Source of the DNA: Armatimonadota bacterium
Lineage (GTDB): Bacteria; Armatimonadota; Fimbriimonadia; Fimbriimonadales; Fimbriimonadaceae
Assembly: GCA_018268375.1 (NCBI GenBank)
Contig: JAFDWS010000001.1
Span: 218,502 to 253,372 of the forward strand
Direction of reading: 5' to 3'
Length of the DNA: 34,871 bases
This document shows, piece by piece, positions 21,584 to 29,349 of this stretch (the first letter of the stretch is position 1; each line of letters begins with the position of its first letter). The notes under the pieces were generated by a model. That model had not been told where the DNA came from. It was given only the letters and a program-made list of their open reading frames with translations, and searched no databases. The translations under genes were made by a program, and so were the position numbers.

Positions 21584-22837
21584 TCAGAGTCCTTGCGGTA
21601 CCACTTCTCTACGGAACAAATCGTCCCACGTTTCTCTCTCCTGCACCACCTCGGGGTTGCCTGAACTCCTGAGAAGGACGGTGGCGGGCCTGGGCAACCG
21701 GTTGTAGTTGCTAGCCATGCTCGAGTTGTAAGCGCCCGTCGAGAGCACTTCCAAAAGGTCTCCTGGTTTGACTCCGACTGGGGCAACCACGTCCTTGAAC
21801 ATGGTGTCCGTCTCGCAGTGCTTCCCCGATACCGTGACAGTTCGAGTCTCGGTGCCGCTGGGGTGCCAAGCAAGCTCGTATTCCGATCCGTAGAGGGCTG
21901 GGCGAGGGTTGTCACTCATGCCACCGTCTATCGACACATAGACCCGACCAGAGGCTGCTTCCTTGACAACGCCCACCTCGTAGAGAGTCACGCCCGATTC
22001 GGCGATGATGGCGCGGCCCGGCTCCATACCGAGAACGGGGTCAAGGCGCCCGTCGAGCTTCTGGCGCACCACGTCGAGGACAGCGCCGCAGTACTCGTGC
22101 ACTTCCATCGGTGACTCCTCGCCCGTGTACCGAACGCCGAGCCCGCCACCTACGTTGAGGTAGCTCGTCCGCAAGCCGTGCGCGTGAAGGGCGTCGATCG
22201 CAAGCCCCGCGATGGCCTCTGCCCCGAGGATCTGTGCCTCCGGATCGAGAAGCTGGGAACCGACGTGGCAATGGAAGCCGGTCAGGTTCAGTCCCTTTCC
22301 CATACAGGCCTCAACGGCGGCAAGGGCCTTGCTCATCGGGAACCCGAATTTCGTGTCGACCTGTCCCGTTGAGATCTTTGCGTGAGTCTTAGGATCGACA
22401 CCAGGAGCGACCCTCAGGACAAGCGGCGTCGACGTGCCCAGGCTCGCAATTCGATCGACCTCCTCGAGGCAATCGACGATGATCTTCCCGATGCCTGAGT
22501 CGATCGCAAAGGCTAACTCTGCCAGCGACTTGTTGCTGCCATGGAGCCGGCATTCCGAAGCGGGTACTCCAGCGAGAAGGGCGGCCCGGAGCTCGCCTTC
22601 GCTGGCGACATCGATTGTGCATCCCTCGGCATGAGCGATCTTGATGACCGCCAGCGTCGAGTTGGCCTTCGAGGCATAGCTGACGTCGCCCGGCCATGAC
22701 TCCTTGAAGGCTCGGATACGAGACCGCAGATGGGGTTCGCTGACGACGTAGAGAGGGGTGCCGAACTGTGCGGCCAGGAGACGTGCCTGTTGCTCACTCA
22801 AAGTGAACCTGGTTTGGACGGCACCAGCGGCACTCAT
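21584..22837 (-). CDS. lysA: Diaminopimelate decarboxylase
   Basis: PLP fold-III enzyme, the last step of lysine synthesis. 417 residues. The PLP lysine is Lys57 in SYASKAN. Other motifs are STGQVDTKFGFP, GFHCHVGSQ, LNVGGGLGV, EPGRAII, the active-site Cys in SGKHCETDTMF, and STGAYNSSMASNYN near the end. Start ATG 22837 gives the usual N-terminus. CATAAT at 22846-22851 ends 8 bases upstream with no Shine-Dalgarno, so initiation is probably leaderless from a promoter in the 34-base gap after the HDOD gene. The next gene starts immediately after the stop. Confidence 0.97.
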   Translation of the reverse strand: MSAAGAVQTRFTLSEQQARLLAAQFGTPLYVVSEPHLRSRIRAFKESWPGDVSYASKANSTLAVIKIAHAEGCTIDVASEGELRAALLAGVPASECRLHGSNKSLAELAFAIDSGIGKIIVDCLEEVDRIASLGTSTPLVLRVAPGVDPKTHAKISTGQVDTKFGFPMSKALAAVEACMGKGLNLTGFHCHVGSQLLDPEAQILGAEAIAGLAIDALHAHGLRTSYLNVGGGLGVRYTGEESPMEVHEYCGAVLDVVRQKLDGRLDPVLGMEPGRAIIAESGVTLYEVGVVKEAASGRVYVSIDGGMSDNPRPALYGSEYELAWHPSGTETRTVTVSGKHCETDTMFKDVVAPVGVKPGDLLEVLSTGAYNSSMASNYNRLPRPATVLLRSSGNPEVVQERETWDDLFRREVVPQGL

Positions 22838-22845
22838 GGATAGCC

Positions 22846-22851
22846 ATTATG
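22846..22851 (-). promoter_or_regulatory. -10-like element before lysA
   Basis: CATAAT on the reverse strand, 8 bases before the lysA ATG, in the short gap after the HDOD gene. It predicts transcription starting at or very near the start codon. Confidence 0.45.
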
Positions 22852-22871
22852 CCGGACGGCACAGTGGCGTG

Positions 22872-23777
22872 CTAGGCAGCCTTGGTGAACTCTTTTGCGT
22901 GGTCGGCCACGAGCTGAAGAACTTCCGGCAGCTCCTCTGCCGGCAGTCCGACGCGCTCCACGATCGTCGGATCGATGGTCGGCTCAACACGCCAGTCGAA
23001 GAGGGAGTGCCCCGTCGTCATCGCCAAGTGCTCGGCATAACAAACGCAGCAGAGGGCGTCGACTTCACGATCGGCGTTCAGGGGATCGTTATAGTTCAGC
23101 AGCACCTCGACGAAAAGGTCCGGCAGCATCCACGCTTGGGCTGCGGCGACACCAAGGGTGTCGATCGTGCGCTCCGTGACATCGTGGAAGGCTTCCGAAA
23201 AGGTCTTGCCGTTGGCCGAAGCGTGGGCGGTCACGCGGTCGTACAGCCGAGCGTCGATCGAGGCTAAGAGTCCGAGTCCAAGGTCGTGCAGCACGCCGGC
23301 GGCGAAGAGCTCCTCTGGGCTCCAGCCAGAGCGGACGCCCCGGTTCGCCTGAGCCGCGGAAAGCAAATAACGGCTCATGAATCCGACGAACATCGAGTGT
23401 GAGGCGAATTTGCCTGCATTGAACCTGGGGGAACCCTTTGACTGGTGCACGAGCGACTGCACCCAGACCGACACCGCGATGCTGCGGACAGTCCTTTGGC
23501 CAAGAAGCATGACTGCGCCCTTCACGGTCGAAGCTTGGTTTGTCCGGCCGCCGTAAAGAGCGCTGTTCGCAGCCTTGAGGATGCCGGCAGTGACCGCGGG
23601 GTCGCTCAAGATGATCTTCTCGAGGTCGGCTGTACTGGCGTCGCCCTTGTCGATGGCGTCACACAGTTGCAGCGCCGAGGCTGGCAGGTCGGGCAAGGTC
23701 TCCGCCGACCTGAACTTTCCGAGCAAAGCATCGAACTCCGCCGAACCAAGTACGGCGCCACCCAAAGTGTCAGACAT
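22872..23777 (-). CDS. HDOD-domain protein (signalling/regulatory)
   Basis: 301 residues, mostly one HDOD domain, a catalytically modified relative of HD phosphohydrolases found in bacterial signalling. It begins LPDLPASALQLCDAIDKGD and SDPAVTAGILKAANSALYGG, continues with KGAVMLLGQRTVRSIAVSVW and AGVLHDLGLGLLASIDARLY, the position of the HD motif. It retains one His-Asp pair, so loss of hydrolase activity cannot be asserted from this alone. No receiver, GGDEF or EAL domain is attached. ATG 23777 has AAGGA almost directly upstream (spacing about 2). It is the first gene of a same-strand run leading to lysA, but lysA seems to have its own promoter. Confidence 0.93.
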   Translation of the reverse strand: MSDTLGGAVLGSAEFDALLGKFRSAETLPDLPASALQLCDAIDKGDASTADLEKIILSDPAVTAGILKAANSALYGGRTNQASTVKGAVMLLGQRTVRSIAVSVWVQSLVHQSKGSPRFNAGKFASHSMFVGFMSRYLLSAAQANRGVRSGWSPEELFAAGVLHDLGLGLLASIDARLYDRVTAHASANGKTFSEAFHDVTERTIDTLGVAAAQAWMLPDLFVEVLLNYNDPLNADREVDALCCVCYAEHLAMTTGHSLFDWRVEPTIDPTIVERVGLPAEELPEVLQLVADHAKEFTKAA

Positions 23778-23860
23778 CTTCCTTAGAGATGATCGGCAAG
23801 GTTAGCTTGAGCCTCAGAGTCATCGGCGACGATCACGTTGTCTCTGGTACAAAAGTCGAC

Positions 23861-24985
23861 GTGAAGCGCCTAGCTGTCCTTGGTTCCACCGGAAGCATCG
23901 GTACGCAGACCCTGGACATCGTTCGGCAACATCCTGACAAGCTCGAGGTCGTCGGACTGGCCGCCCACAGCAACGCGGCTTTGCTTGCGGAGCAAGCCGA
24001 GGGGTTCTCATGCCGTCACACAGCCCTCATGGACGAGCAGACCGCCCGATCGGCGGGAGTTCCCGGCGGCATCGAAGCCGTGGTCGACGTGGCGGTGGCA
24101 GCGGAGGTGGACATCGTCGTCGTTGCTGTCGCGGGCGTGATCGGTCTCAAACCGACCATCGCCGCAATCGAGGCGGGCAAGGACATCGCCCTCGCGAGCA
24201 AGGAGGTTCTGGTTGCTGCAGGCGGCGTCGTTATGCCCCTTGTGCAACGGAAAGGAGTCACCATGACGCCGATCGACTCCGAGCATTCGGCCATCTTCCA
24301 GTGCTTACAGGGTTATCGAGCCGATCAGGTGGAAAAGCTCATGCTCACTGCGAGCGGGGGTCCGTTTCGCGGAAAGAAGCGTGCCGATCTGACCGAAGTC
24401 ACCTCCGCGCAGGCCCTCAATCATCCGACATGGCAAATGGGAGGCAAGATCACTGTGGACTCTGCCACCCTCATGAACAAGGGCCTTGAGGTCATCGAAG
24501 CCCATTGGCTTTTCGGCTTGGACATCGACCAGGTCGAAGTCGTCGTCCACCCTCAAAGCATCGTTCACTCCTTCGTGCAGTTCAAGGACACCAGCGTTCT
24601 CGGCCAACTTGGGTGGCCGGACATGCGGATTCCCATCCAGTACGCGCTCCTCTACCCCGAGAGGGCTCCAAACCAGCTTCGGCCCTGGTCGCCGCTCGAT
24701 ACCGCTTCACTCACCTTTGAGGCGCCCGACTACGAGACGTTCCGGTGTCCCCAGATTGCGAGGCAGTCGGCCAAGAGTGGCGGCACGGCACCTTGCGCGA
24801 TGAACGCAGCCAACGAAGTAGCGGCGAACGCCTTTCTCAAAGGACGCTGCGGCTTCCTACAGATCGCGGACGTCGTCGAGGAGACCTTGAGCAGGCACAA
24901 ACCCACCGACCCGACCCTCGACAACCTTCTGGCGGTCGATGGGTGGGCCCGCGAAACCGTTTCAGAAATCCTGAAGTTAGAATAG
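23861..24985 (+). CDS. dxr: 1-deoxy-D-xylulose 5-phosphate reductoisomerase
   Basis: Second step of the MEP isoprenoid pathway: converts DXP to MEP with NADPH and a divalent metal. 374 residues from GTG 23861, giving the classical start MKRLAVLGSTGSIGTQTLDIV (NADPH-binding loop). Catalytic motifs: ALASKEVLVAAG, PIDSEHSAIFQCLQG, TASGGPFRG, HPTWQMGGKITVDSATLMNK, GLEVIEAHWLFG and MNAANEVAANAF. An in-frame ATG at 23789 would add 24 residues but would lie 11 bases from the divergent HDOD start. TACAAA at 23848-23853 ends 7 bases before the GTG, suggesting a leaderless start. rseP follows after 10 bases, a common pairing. Confidence 0.96.
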   Translation: MKRLAVLGSTGSIGTQTLDIVRQHPDKLEVVGLAAHSNAALLAEQAEGFSCRHTALMDEQTARSAGVPGGIEAVVDVAVAAEVDIVVVAVAGVIGLKPTIAAIEAGKDIALASKEVLVAAGGVVMPLVQRKGVTMTPIDSEHSAIFQCLQGYRADQVEKLMLTASGGPFRGKKRADLTEVTSAQALNHPTWQMGGKITVDSATLMNKGLEVIEAHWLFGLDIDQVEVVVHPQSIVHSFVQFKDTSVLGQLGWPDMRIPIQYALLYPERAPNQLRPWSPLDTASLTFEAPDYETFRCPQIARQSAKSGGTAPCAMNAANEVAANAFLKGRCGFLQIADVVEETLSRHKPTDPTLDNLLAVDGWARETVSEILKLE

Positions 24986-24995
24986 GAACAGCTTA

Positions 24996-26627
24996 ATGTC
25001 CAGTGCCAGTTCGCTCCTTGACGCCCTGCGCGGCCTGATCAGTTTCGCCGTCCTTATCCCGATTCTGGTCGCCGTCCACGAGCTCGGGCATTTTTGGGCA
25101 GCGAGAGCCTTTGGAATGAAGGTGGACGCCTTCGCGGTGATGATGGGCGGCGTCCGTAAAACGAACCTTGACGGAACTCTCCTCAAGCCGCTCGTTTCCG
25201 CGAAGATTCCTTGGTTCGTCGGAGTCCTTTCCGCGACGGCACTGATTGTTTCGGCTGAAATGAAGTTCGACCCCGGGGTCTACGCCGCATTGGTGTCCCT
25301 CGGCCTGGCGTTGCCAGTGTGGGTCGTGACGCGGCTAGGCGCCCTCTATCATTTGCCAGTAGCGAGTTCGATCGGGACTCTTGCGAAGGTGTGGGGGCTC
25401 GCAGTCCTCCTCAGCTTCCTGGGGACGAAAGGGCACGGCCTGCCGTTGGTGCAACTCGTGGGCTTGATCGCACTTGCCTCATTTGTCGCCACTCTCATCG
25501 TTTACTACCATCCGGTCTTCCACAAGGGCGAGGAGTCGCCGAACGGCCTGGGGCAAGTCCTTCTTCCCCAAGGAAAGGTCGTGCCAGAGGCGAAAAGAAT
25601 AGACCCGAACACGGGCCGCGCTCTCCTGCCGGTCCGGTTCCGTCCCCTTGCCTCGCGCACTGACAAGCACGGTACGGAGTTCTCCCTTCTTTGCTGGCCC
25701 CTCGGGGGGTTCGCAGCCATCCATGGGATGCACCCGAAGGAAGACGGGAGCGAAACTCAGATCACGGGCGGGTTTTATAGCAAGCCGCCGCTGGCGCGAT
25801 TTATCGTCCTTTTCGCGGGCCCACTGTTCAGCATCTTGTTTGGGGTCTTGATCCTCACCGGGCTCAAAACCGTCACGGGCAAACCGATCCCTGACCAAAG
25901 CGCGAAGATCGGTGCGGTCGATGAGTCCGGGCCAGGTGCAAAGTCCGGCCTCAAAGTCGGGGACCGCATCGTCACCATCAACGGCAAACCTGTCGCGAGT
26001 TTTTATGACGTGGTCAAGGATGTCCGGTACAGCTACAGGAAGCTTGGCGACAAGTACGAGCCCGTTCCGGTTTTCATAGGGGTTGAGCGCGACGGACGAC
26101 AGTTCAATTTTAAGGCGACGCCCCGGATCGACCCGGAGCCCCAGCCGCTCCGCAACGAAAAGATGGAGATCGTCGAAGAGTTGGCGGTGCAGGCCAAGCT
26201 TGGCATCGGCCCCTCCCTTACCTATGCTCCTCTCTCTCTAGGAGAAGCCTTCGTCGATGCGGCAAGAACACCGGTGGACTTGGTCAGTAACTTGGCCCAC
26301 TCGGTTGCGAAGCCGGCCACGCTCGCCCAAAACATCGGGGGACCAGCCTCGATTGCCAAAGAAGTCACTGAAGCGAGCAAGCTCGGTTTCGACGTTGTTT
26401 TGACGCTGGGGGGACTCCTGAGCATCTCTTTGGGCGTCATGAACCTGCTCCCAATCGTGCCTTTCGACGGTGGCCAAATGACGGTCGCGTTTGCAGAAAT
26501 GCTCCGGGGTGGCCGCAGGTTGAGCCTTCAGTTCCAAACCGCGATCAGTACGATCGGTGCATTCCTGGTCATTGCCCTGATCTTGGGGATCGTTACGCTC
26601 GACATAAGCCACATGGCGCAGCGCTAG
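24996..26627 (+). CDS. rseP: RIP metalloprotease RseP-type, enlarged
   Basis: Intramembrane site-2 protease. 543 residues against about 450 in E. coli. Zinc motif HELGH is at residues 28-32; the LGGF loop (LLCWPLGGFAAIHG) appears only at about 231-244, whereas in E. coli RseP it follows HExxH by about 35 residues. The extra segment of roughly 170 residues holds three or four hydrophobic stretches (about 74-86, 96-112, 130-142, 152-171) and a soluble part. Then come a membrane helix (AGPLFSILFG), one PDZ domain (VDESGPGAKSGLKVGDRIVT) and the third-ligand motif LLPIVPFDGGQ. AGGAA at 24984-24988, 7 bases before ATG 24996, supports the start. Probably co-transcribed with dxr. Confidence 0.93.
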   Translation: MSSASSLLDALRGLISFAVLIPILVAVHELGHFWAARAFGMKVDAFAVMMGGVRKTNLDGTLLKPLVSAKIPWFVGVLSATALIVSAEMKFDPGVYAALVSLGLALPVWVVTRLGALYHLPVASSIGTLAKVWGLAVLLSFLGTKGHGLPLVQLVGLIALASFVATLIVYYHPVFHKGEESPNGLGQVLLPQGKVVPEAKRIDPNTGRALLPVRFRPLASRTDKHGTEFSLLCWPLGGFAAIHGMHPKEDGSETQITGGFYSKPPLARFIVLFAGPLFSILFGVLILTGLKTVTGKPIPDQSAKIGAVDESGPGAKSGLKVGDRIVTINGKPVASFYDVVKDVRYSYRKLGDKYEPVPVFIGVERDGRQFNFKATPRIDPEPQPLRNEKMEIVEELAVQAKLGIGPSLTYAPLSLGEAFVDAARTPVDLVSNLAHSVAKPATLAQNIGGPASIAKEVTEASKLGFDVVLTLGGLLSISLGVMNLLPIVPFDGGQMTVAFAEMLRGGRRLSLQFQTAISTIGAFLVIALILGIVTLDISHMAQR

Positions 26628-26630
26628 CTG

Positions 26631-27740
26631 TCACTCCTTTGCCTTTGCCATCTGCGCCACGAACTGGTTGAAATACTTCCGCGAATCCCATGGCCCTGGG
26701 GCCGCCTCAGGGTGGTACTGGATACTGGCGGCGTCTGCTTCTCGGATTCTGATACCTTCCACGGTACCGTCGTTCAAGTTCACTTGGGTCACCACTGCGC
26801 CCGTTCCTTCCAACGAGTCCGGATCGACGGCATAGCCATGGTTTTGGCTCGTGATAGTGACGCTCCCGTCCTCAAGGTCTTTGACGGGATGGTTAGCGCC
26901 ACGGTGGCCAAACTTGAGCTTGAAGGTCTTGCCGCCGACGGCCTGGCAGAGAACTTGGTTTCCGAGGCAGATACCGAAGACCGGTAGCCTGCCGAGCAGG
27001 CTTTTCGCCGTTTCGACGACCGGCGAAAGACGGGCCGGATCGCCAGGGCCCGGCGAAAAGAGCACGCCATCGGGCTCCCAGCCCAGAACTTCGTCGGCGG
27101 ACGCAGTGGCAGGCAGGACGACCGAGCGGACTCCGAGAGCTGCAAAGCGGCGAAGGATATTGAATTTCAGGCCGCAATCGATCACGACCATCTTCAACCG
27201 CATGGCCGAGGAGGGTTCGTCCACCGGCTCACGACCCTCGTATCCCCAAGCGTAGGGTGCCCGCGTCGTCACCCGATAGACAAAGTCAGACTCGTCATAG
27301 CTCGGAGTCGCGAGCAGGGATTCACGGGCTGCGTCGGCGCCCTCGGTCGACACCGCACCCATCACGACACCGGCCTCTCGGATGTGCTTCGTCAGCGTCC
27401 TGGTGTCGATGCCTTGGATCCCGACCATGCCCCGTTCGGCAAGAAAGTCGTCTAAAGAACGCTTGCTGCGCCAGTTGCTTGGCGCCGAGCAAGCTTCACG
27501 GACAATGACGGCTTGCGGCTGCAGCCGGTCAGATTCGAAGTCGTCGTCGTTGATGCCGTAGTTGCCGATAAGCGGATACGTGAAGACGACGGCCTGTCCC
27601 GCATAGCTAGGGTCACTGAGCACCTCTTGGTACCCGGTCATTCCCGTGTTGAAGACCACCTCGGCAACGGACGTGCCTTCGGCGCCTAGGCGCCTCCCTT
27701 CCAAGACAGTTCCGTCACTCAGGGCGAGGTGGGCGGTCAA
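26631..27740 (-). CDS. carA: Carbamoyl-phosphate synthase small chain
   Basis: Glutamine amidotransferase subunit that feeds ammonia to CarB for arginine and pyrimidine synthesis. The N-terminal domain has ALSDGTVLEGRRLGAEGTSV and FNTGMTGYQEVLSDPSYAGQ; the class I GATase domain has FSPGPGDP, the nucleophile Cys in GICLGNQ (the usual His after Gly is Asn), FGHRGANHPV, SQNHGYAVD and the His/Glu of YHPEAAPGP. The start is uncertain. TTG 27740 places the start where CarA proteins usually begin and has TAACCT 11 bases upstream; ATG 27815 would add 25 atypical residues and nearly abut the divergent gene. The 3' end converges on rseP with a 3-base gap. The carB half-gene is about 8 kb away. Confidence 0.95.
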   Translation of the reverse strand: MTAHLALSDGTVLEGRRLGAEGTSVAEVVFNTGMTGYQEVLSDPSYAGQAVVFTYPLIGNYGINDDDFESDRLQPQAVIVREACSAPSNWRSKRSLDDFLAERGMVGIQGIDTRTLTKHIREAGVVMGAVSTEGADAARESLLATPSYDESDFVYRVTTRAPYAWGYEGREPVDEPSSAMRLKMVVIDCGLKFNILRRFAALGVRSVVLPATASADEVLGWEPDGVLFSPGPGDPARLSPVVETAKSLLGRLPVFGICLGNQVLCQAVGGKTFKLKFGHRGANHPVKDLEDGSVTITSQNHGYAVDPDSLEGTGAVVTQVNLNDGTVEGIRIREADAASIQYHPEAAPGPWDSRKYFNQFVAQMAKAKE

Positions 27741-27817
27741 TCTAGGGAGGCAGGTTACCGGATCGTTGTCACCGCGCGCAGGACGAATTGCAAGAACTCC
27801 TCGCGCGCCAGCCATCG

Positions 27818-27823
27818 TATACT
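27818..27823 (+). promoter_or_regulatory. -10 element of the thioredoxin-like gene
   Basis: TATACT (5/6 match) ends 6 bases before ATG 27830. The expected transcription start would fall on or beside the A of the start codon, a clear leaderless arrangement. No -35 was found at the usual distance. Confidence 0.5.
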
Positions 27824-27829
27824 GGGTTT

Positions 27830-28399
27830 ATGAAGGCTTTCAAACTTTCAGTCATCGCCTTGTTCGCCTTGATCGCGGGCAGCGCGCTGGCCCATGACGA
27901 AGCGACTCCTGCGAACGCCGTCATGGCATCGGCTTTCGCCAAGGCAAAGGCCGAGAAGAAGACGGTGATGCTCTCGTTCCACGCTTCGTGGTGCGGTTGG
28001 TGCCACAAGTTCGAAGACTTCCTGAAAATCCCTCAGATCAAGAAGATTTGGGACGACCGCTTCGTGATGGTTTGGCTGACCGTCCTAGAGTCCCCTGAGA
28101 AGAAGTCTGAAGAGAACCCGGGAGGCGACGAGTGGCTGAAAAAGACCGGCGGCGAAAACGGTGGCATCCCCTTTATCGCCTTGTTCGATGGGAACGGCAA
28201 GATGCTTGTCAACTCGAACCGCCCGGCAGATCCTAAAGTTGCGAACGACAAGGGCGGCAACACAGGCTATCCGGCCGCGCCTGAAGAGATCGGTTGGTTC
28301 ATGTCGATGCTGAAGAACTCCGCGAAGAACGTGACTGCAGCCGAGCGAGCGACGATCGAAAAGGTTCTGCGGGCCGAAGCCGCCAAGATCAAGCACTGA
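27830..28399 (+). CDS. Exported thioredoxin-like protein
   Basis: 189 residues. The signal peptide MKAFKLSVIALFALIAGSALA is probably cut before HDEA. The thioredoxin-fold domain has the redox motif ASWCGWCHKFE (Cys55 and Cys58) and the cis-Pro region GGIPFIALFDGNGK, as in the thioredoxin_7/DsbD-C-like group. It is probably extracytoplasmic and involved in disulfide reduction or isomerisation; its partner is unknown. A large insertion between the CxxC helix and the cis-Pro strand (SPEKKSEENPGGDEW) is charged. Start ATG 27830 is set by the signal peptide and the -10 just upstream. It is divergent from carA and convergent with the next gene. Confidence 0.92.
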   Translation: MKAFKLSVIALFALIAGSALAHDEATPANAVMASAFAKAKAEKKTVMLSFHASWCGWCHKFEDFLKIPQIKKIWDDRFVMVWLTVLESPEKKSEENPGGDEWLKKTGGENGGIPFIALFDGNGKMLVNSNRPADPKVANDKGGNTGYPAAPEEIGWFMSMLKNSAKNVTAAERATIEKVLRAEAAKIKH

Positions 28400-28419
28400 C
28401 AAACGATGGTCGGAAAGGG

Positions 28420-29295
28420 CTAAGCCGGATCTTTGATCCGAACCTTGGTTTCCTTTCCGATCTTTCCCGTCACCTTGGTTCCAACCGGCGCGTGGATGTT
28501 GCTTCCCTTGAACACGCCCCGCAAGCTCTTGTCCACACCGGACCCAAGGTCGACGATCTCGCCTGCCGCCTTGGCCACCAGCAGGACGTCCGTGCCGGTC
28601 AGACCCCTTAGATCGCCCTTCTGAACCGCGCTGAGCGCCCCACCAAGGTCGGTCGCCCGGTCGCCCTGCGCCTCGCCTTTAAAGAACTTTTGTGTCTCCT
28701 GGAGCCCGTATCGATCTGCAAGCTCCTTCCACTTCTTTTCGCTCGCCTCGTCCGTTGGCCCCGACTCGCCGGCCACGATCTTCTTGGCCGCATTGACGAC
28801 CATGTCGCGCGCCTCAGGGTCAGCGGCGGCATCCACAATGTTCCCTGAACCCTTTTTGCTCGTGTTCGCAGTCGTGAACTCGTAAGTTTCCCTCTCGTCT
28901 TTGGTGGACAACGGCACGGTTGTGCCATCGGGAGCCTTCACGCTCTTGAAGACGACCTCGAGACGCGCCGGTTGGTTGACGACCGCGCCACCCAATGTTC
29001 CGCCCCGAGACCGCACCACCTCTCCGGTCGCGATCGAGCCCTGTGGCAAGGCGATCCTGCCATCCGATGACAACACGTCCTCCGACACCACCAGCTTGAT
29101 CTCAGAGCCCACCTTCGCCGTGCCCGAGTCAAGGGAGGTGAGAAGGAGCATGGGCACCTCAGTGCCCTTCGTAAGGGTCGCCATCGGGTTTGGCTTGACA
29201 AAAGGATTCGGCAAGTCCCGCTTCAGGAACACCTTTGCGCCGTAGACGAAGCCGCCCAACAATGCAAGGCAAACGATCGCTTTCAACCACTTCAT
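28420..29295 (-). CDS. Signal-anchored hypothetical protein
   Basis: 291 residues. N-terminal MKWLKAIVCLALLGGFVYGA is a signal peptide or membrane anchor. A beta-rich domain follows (about 45-135) with the pattern GTEVPMLLLTSLDSGTAKVG, IKLVVSEDVLSSDGRIALPQ and GSIATGEVVRSRGG, seen in many uncharacterised envelope proteins. A helical, charged middle part (about 150-240) follows, and then a last strand pair (SNIHAPVGTKVTGKIGKETK). No catalytic motif is seen and function is unknown. ATG 29295 is the only start that gives the signal. It lies downstream of the solenoid/HEAT gene on the same strand with a 54-base gap in which no hairpin was seen. Confidence 0.8.
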   Translation of the reverse strand: MKWLKAIVCLALLGGFVYGAKVFLKRDLPNPFVKPNPMATLTKGTEVPMLLLTSLDSGTAKVGSEIKLVVSEDVLSSDGRIALPQGSIATGEVVRSRGGTLGGAVVNQPARLEVVFKSVKAPDGTTVPLSTKDERETYEFTTANTSKKGSGNIVDAAADPEARDMVVNAAKKIVAGESGPTDEASEKKWKELADRYGLQETQKFFKGEAQGDRATDLGGALSAVQKGDLRGLTGTDVLLVAKAAGEIVDLGSGVDKSLRGVFKGSNIHAPVGTKVTGKIGKETKVRIKDPA

Positions 29296-29349
29296 GGCTT
29301 TACGCTTCTTACGGGTGAGCTGCCCTGCTCGCTACATCATGGTGGGTCT

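Noticed and set aside
22838..22871. Lysine riboswitch before lysA
   Set aside because: The gap is 34 bases, too short for the element, and the message appears leaderless.
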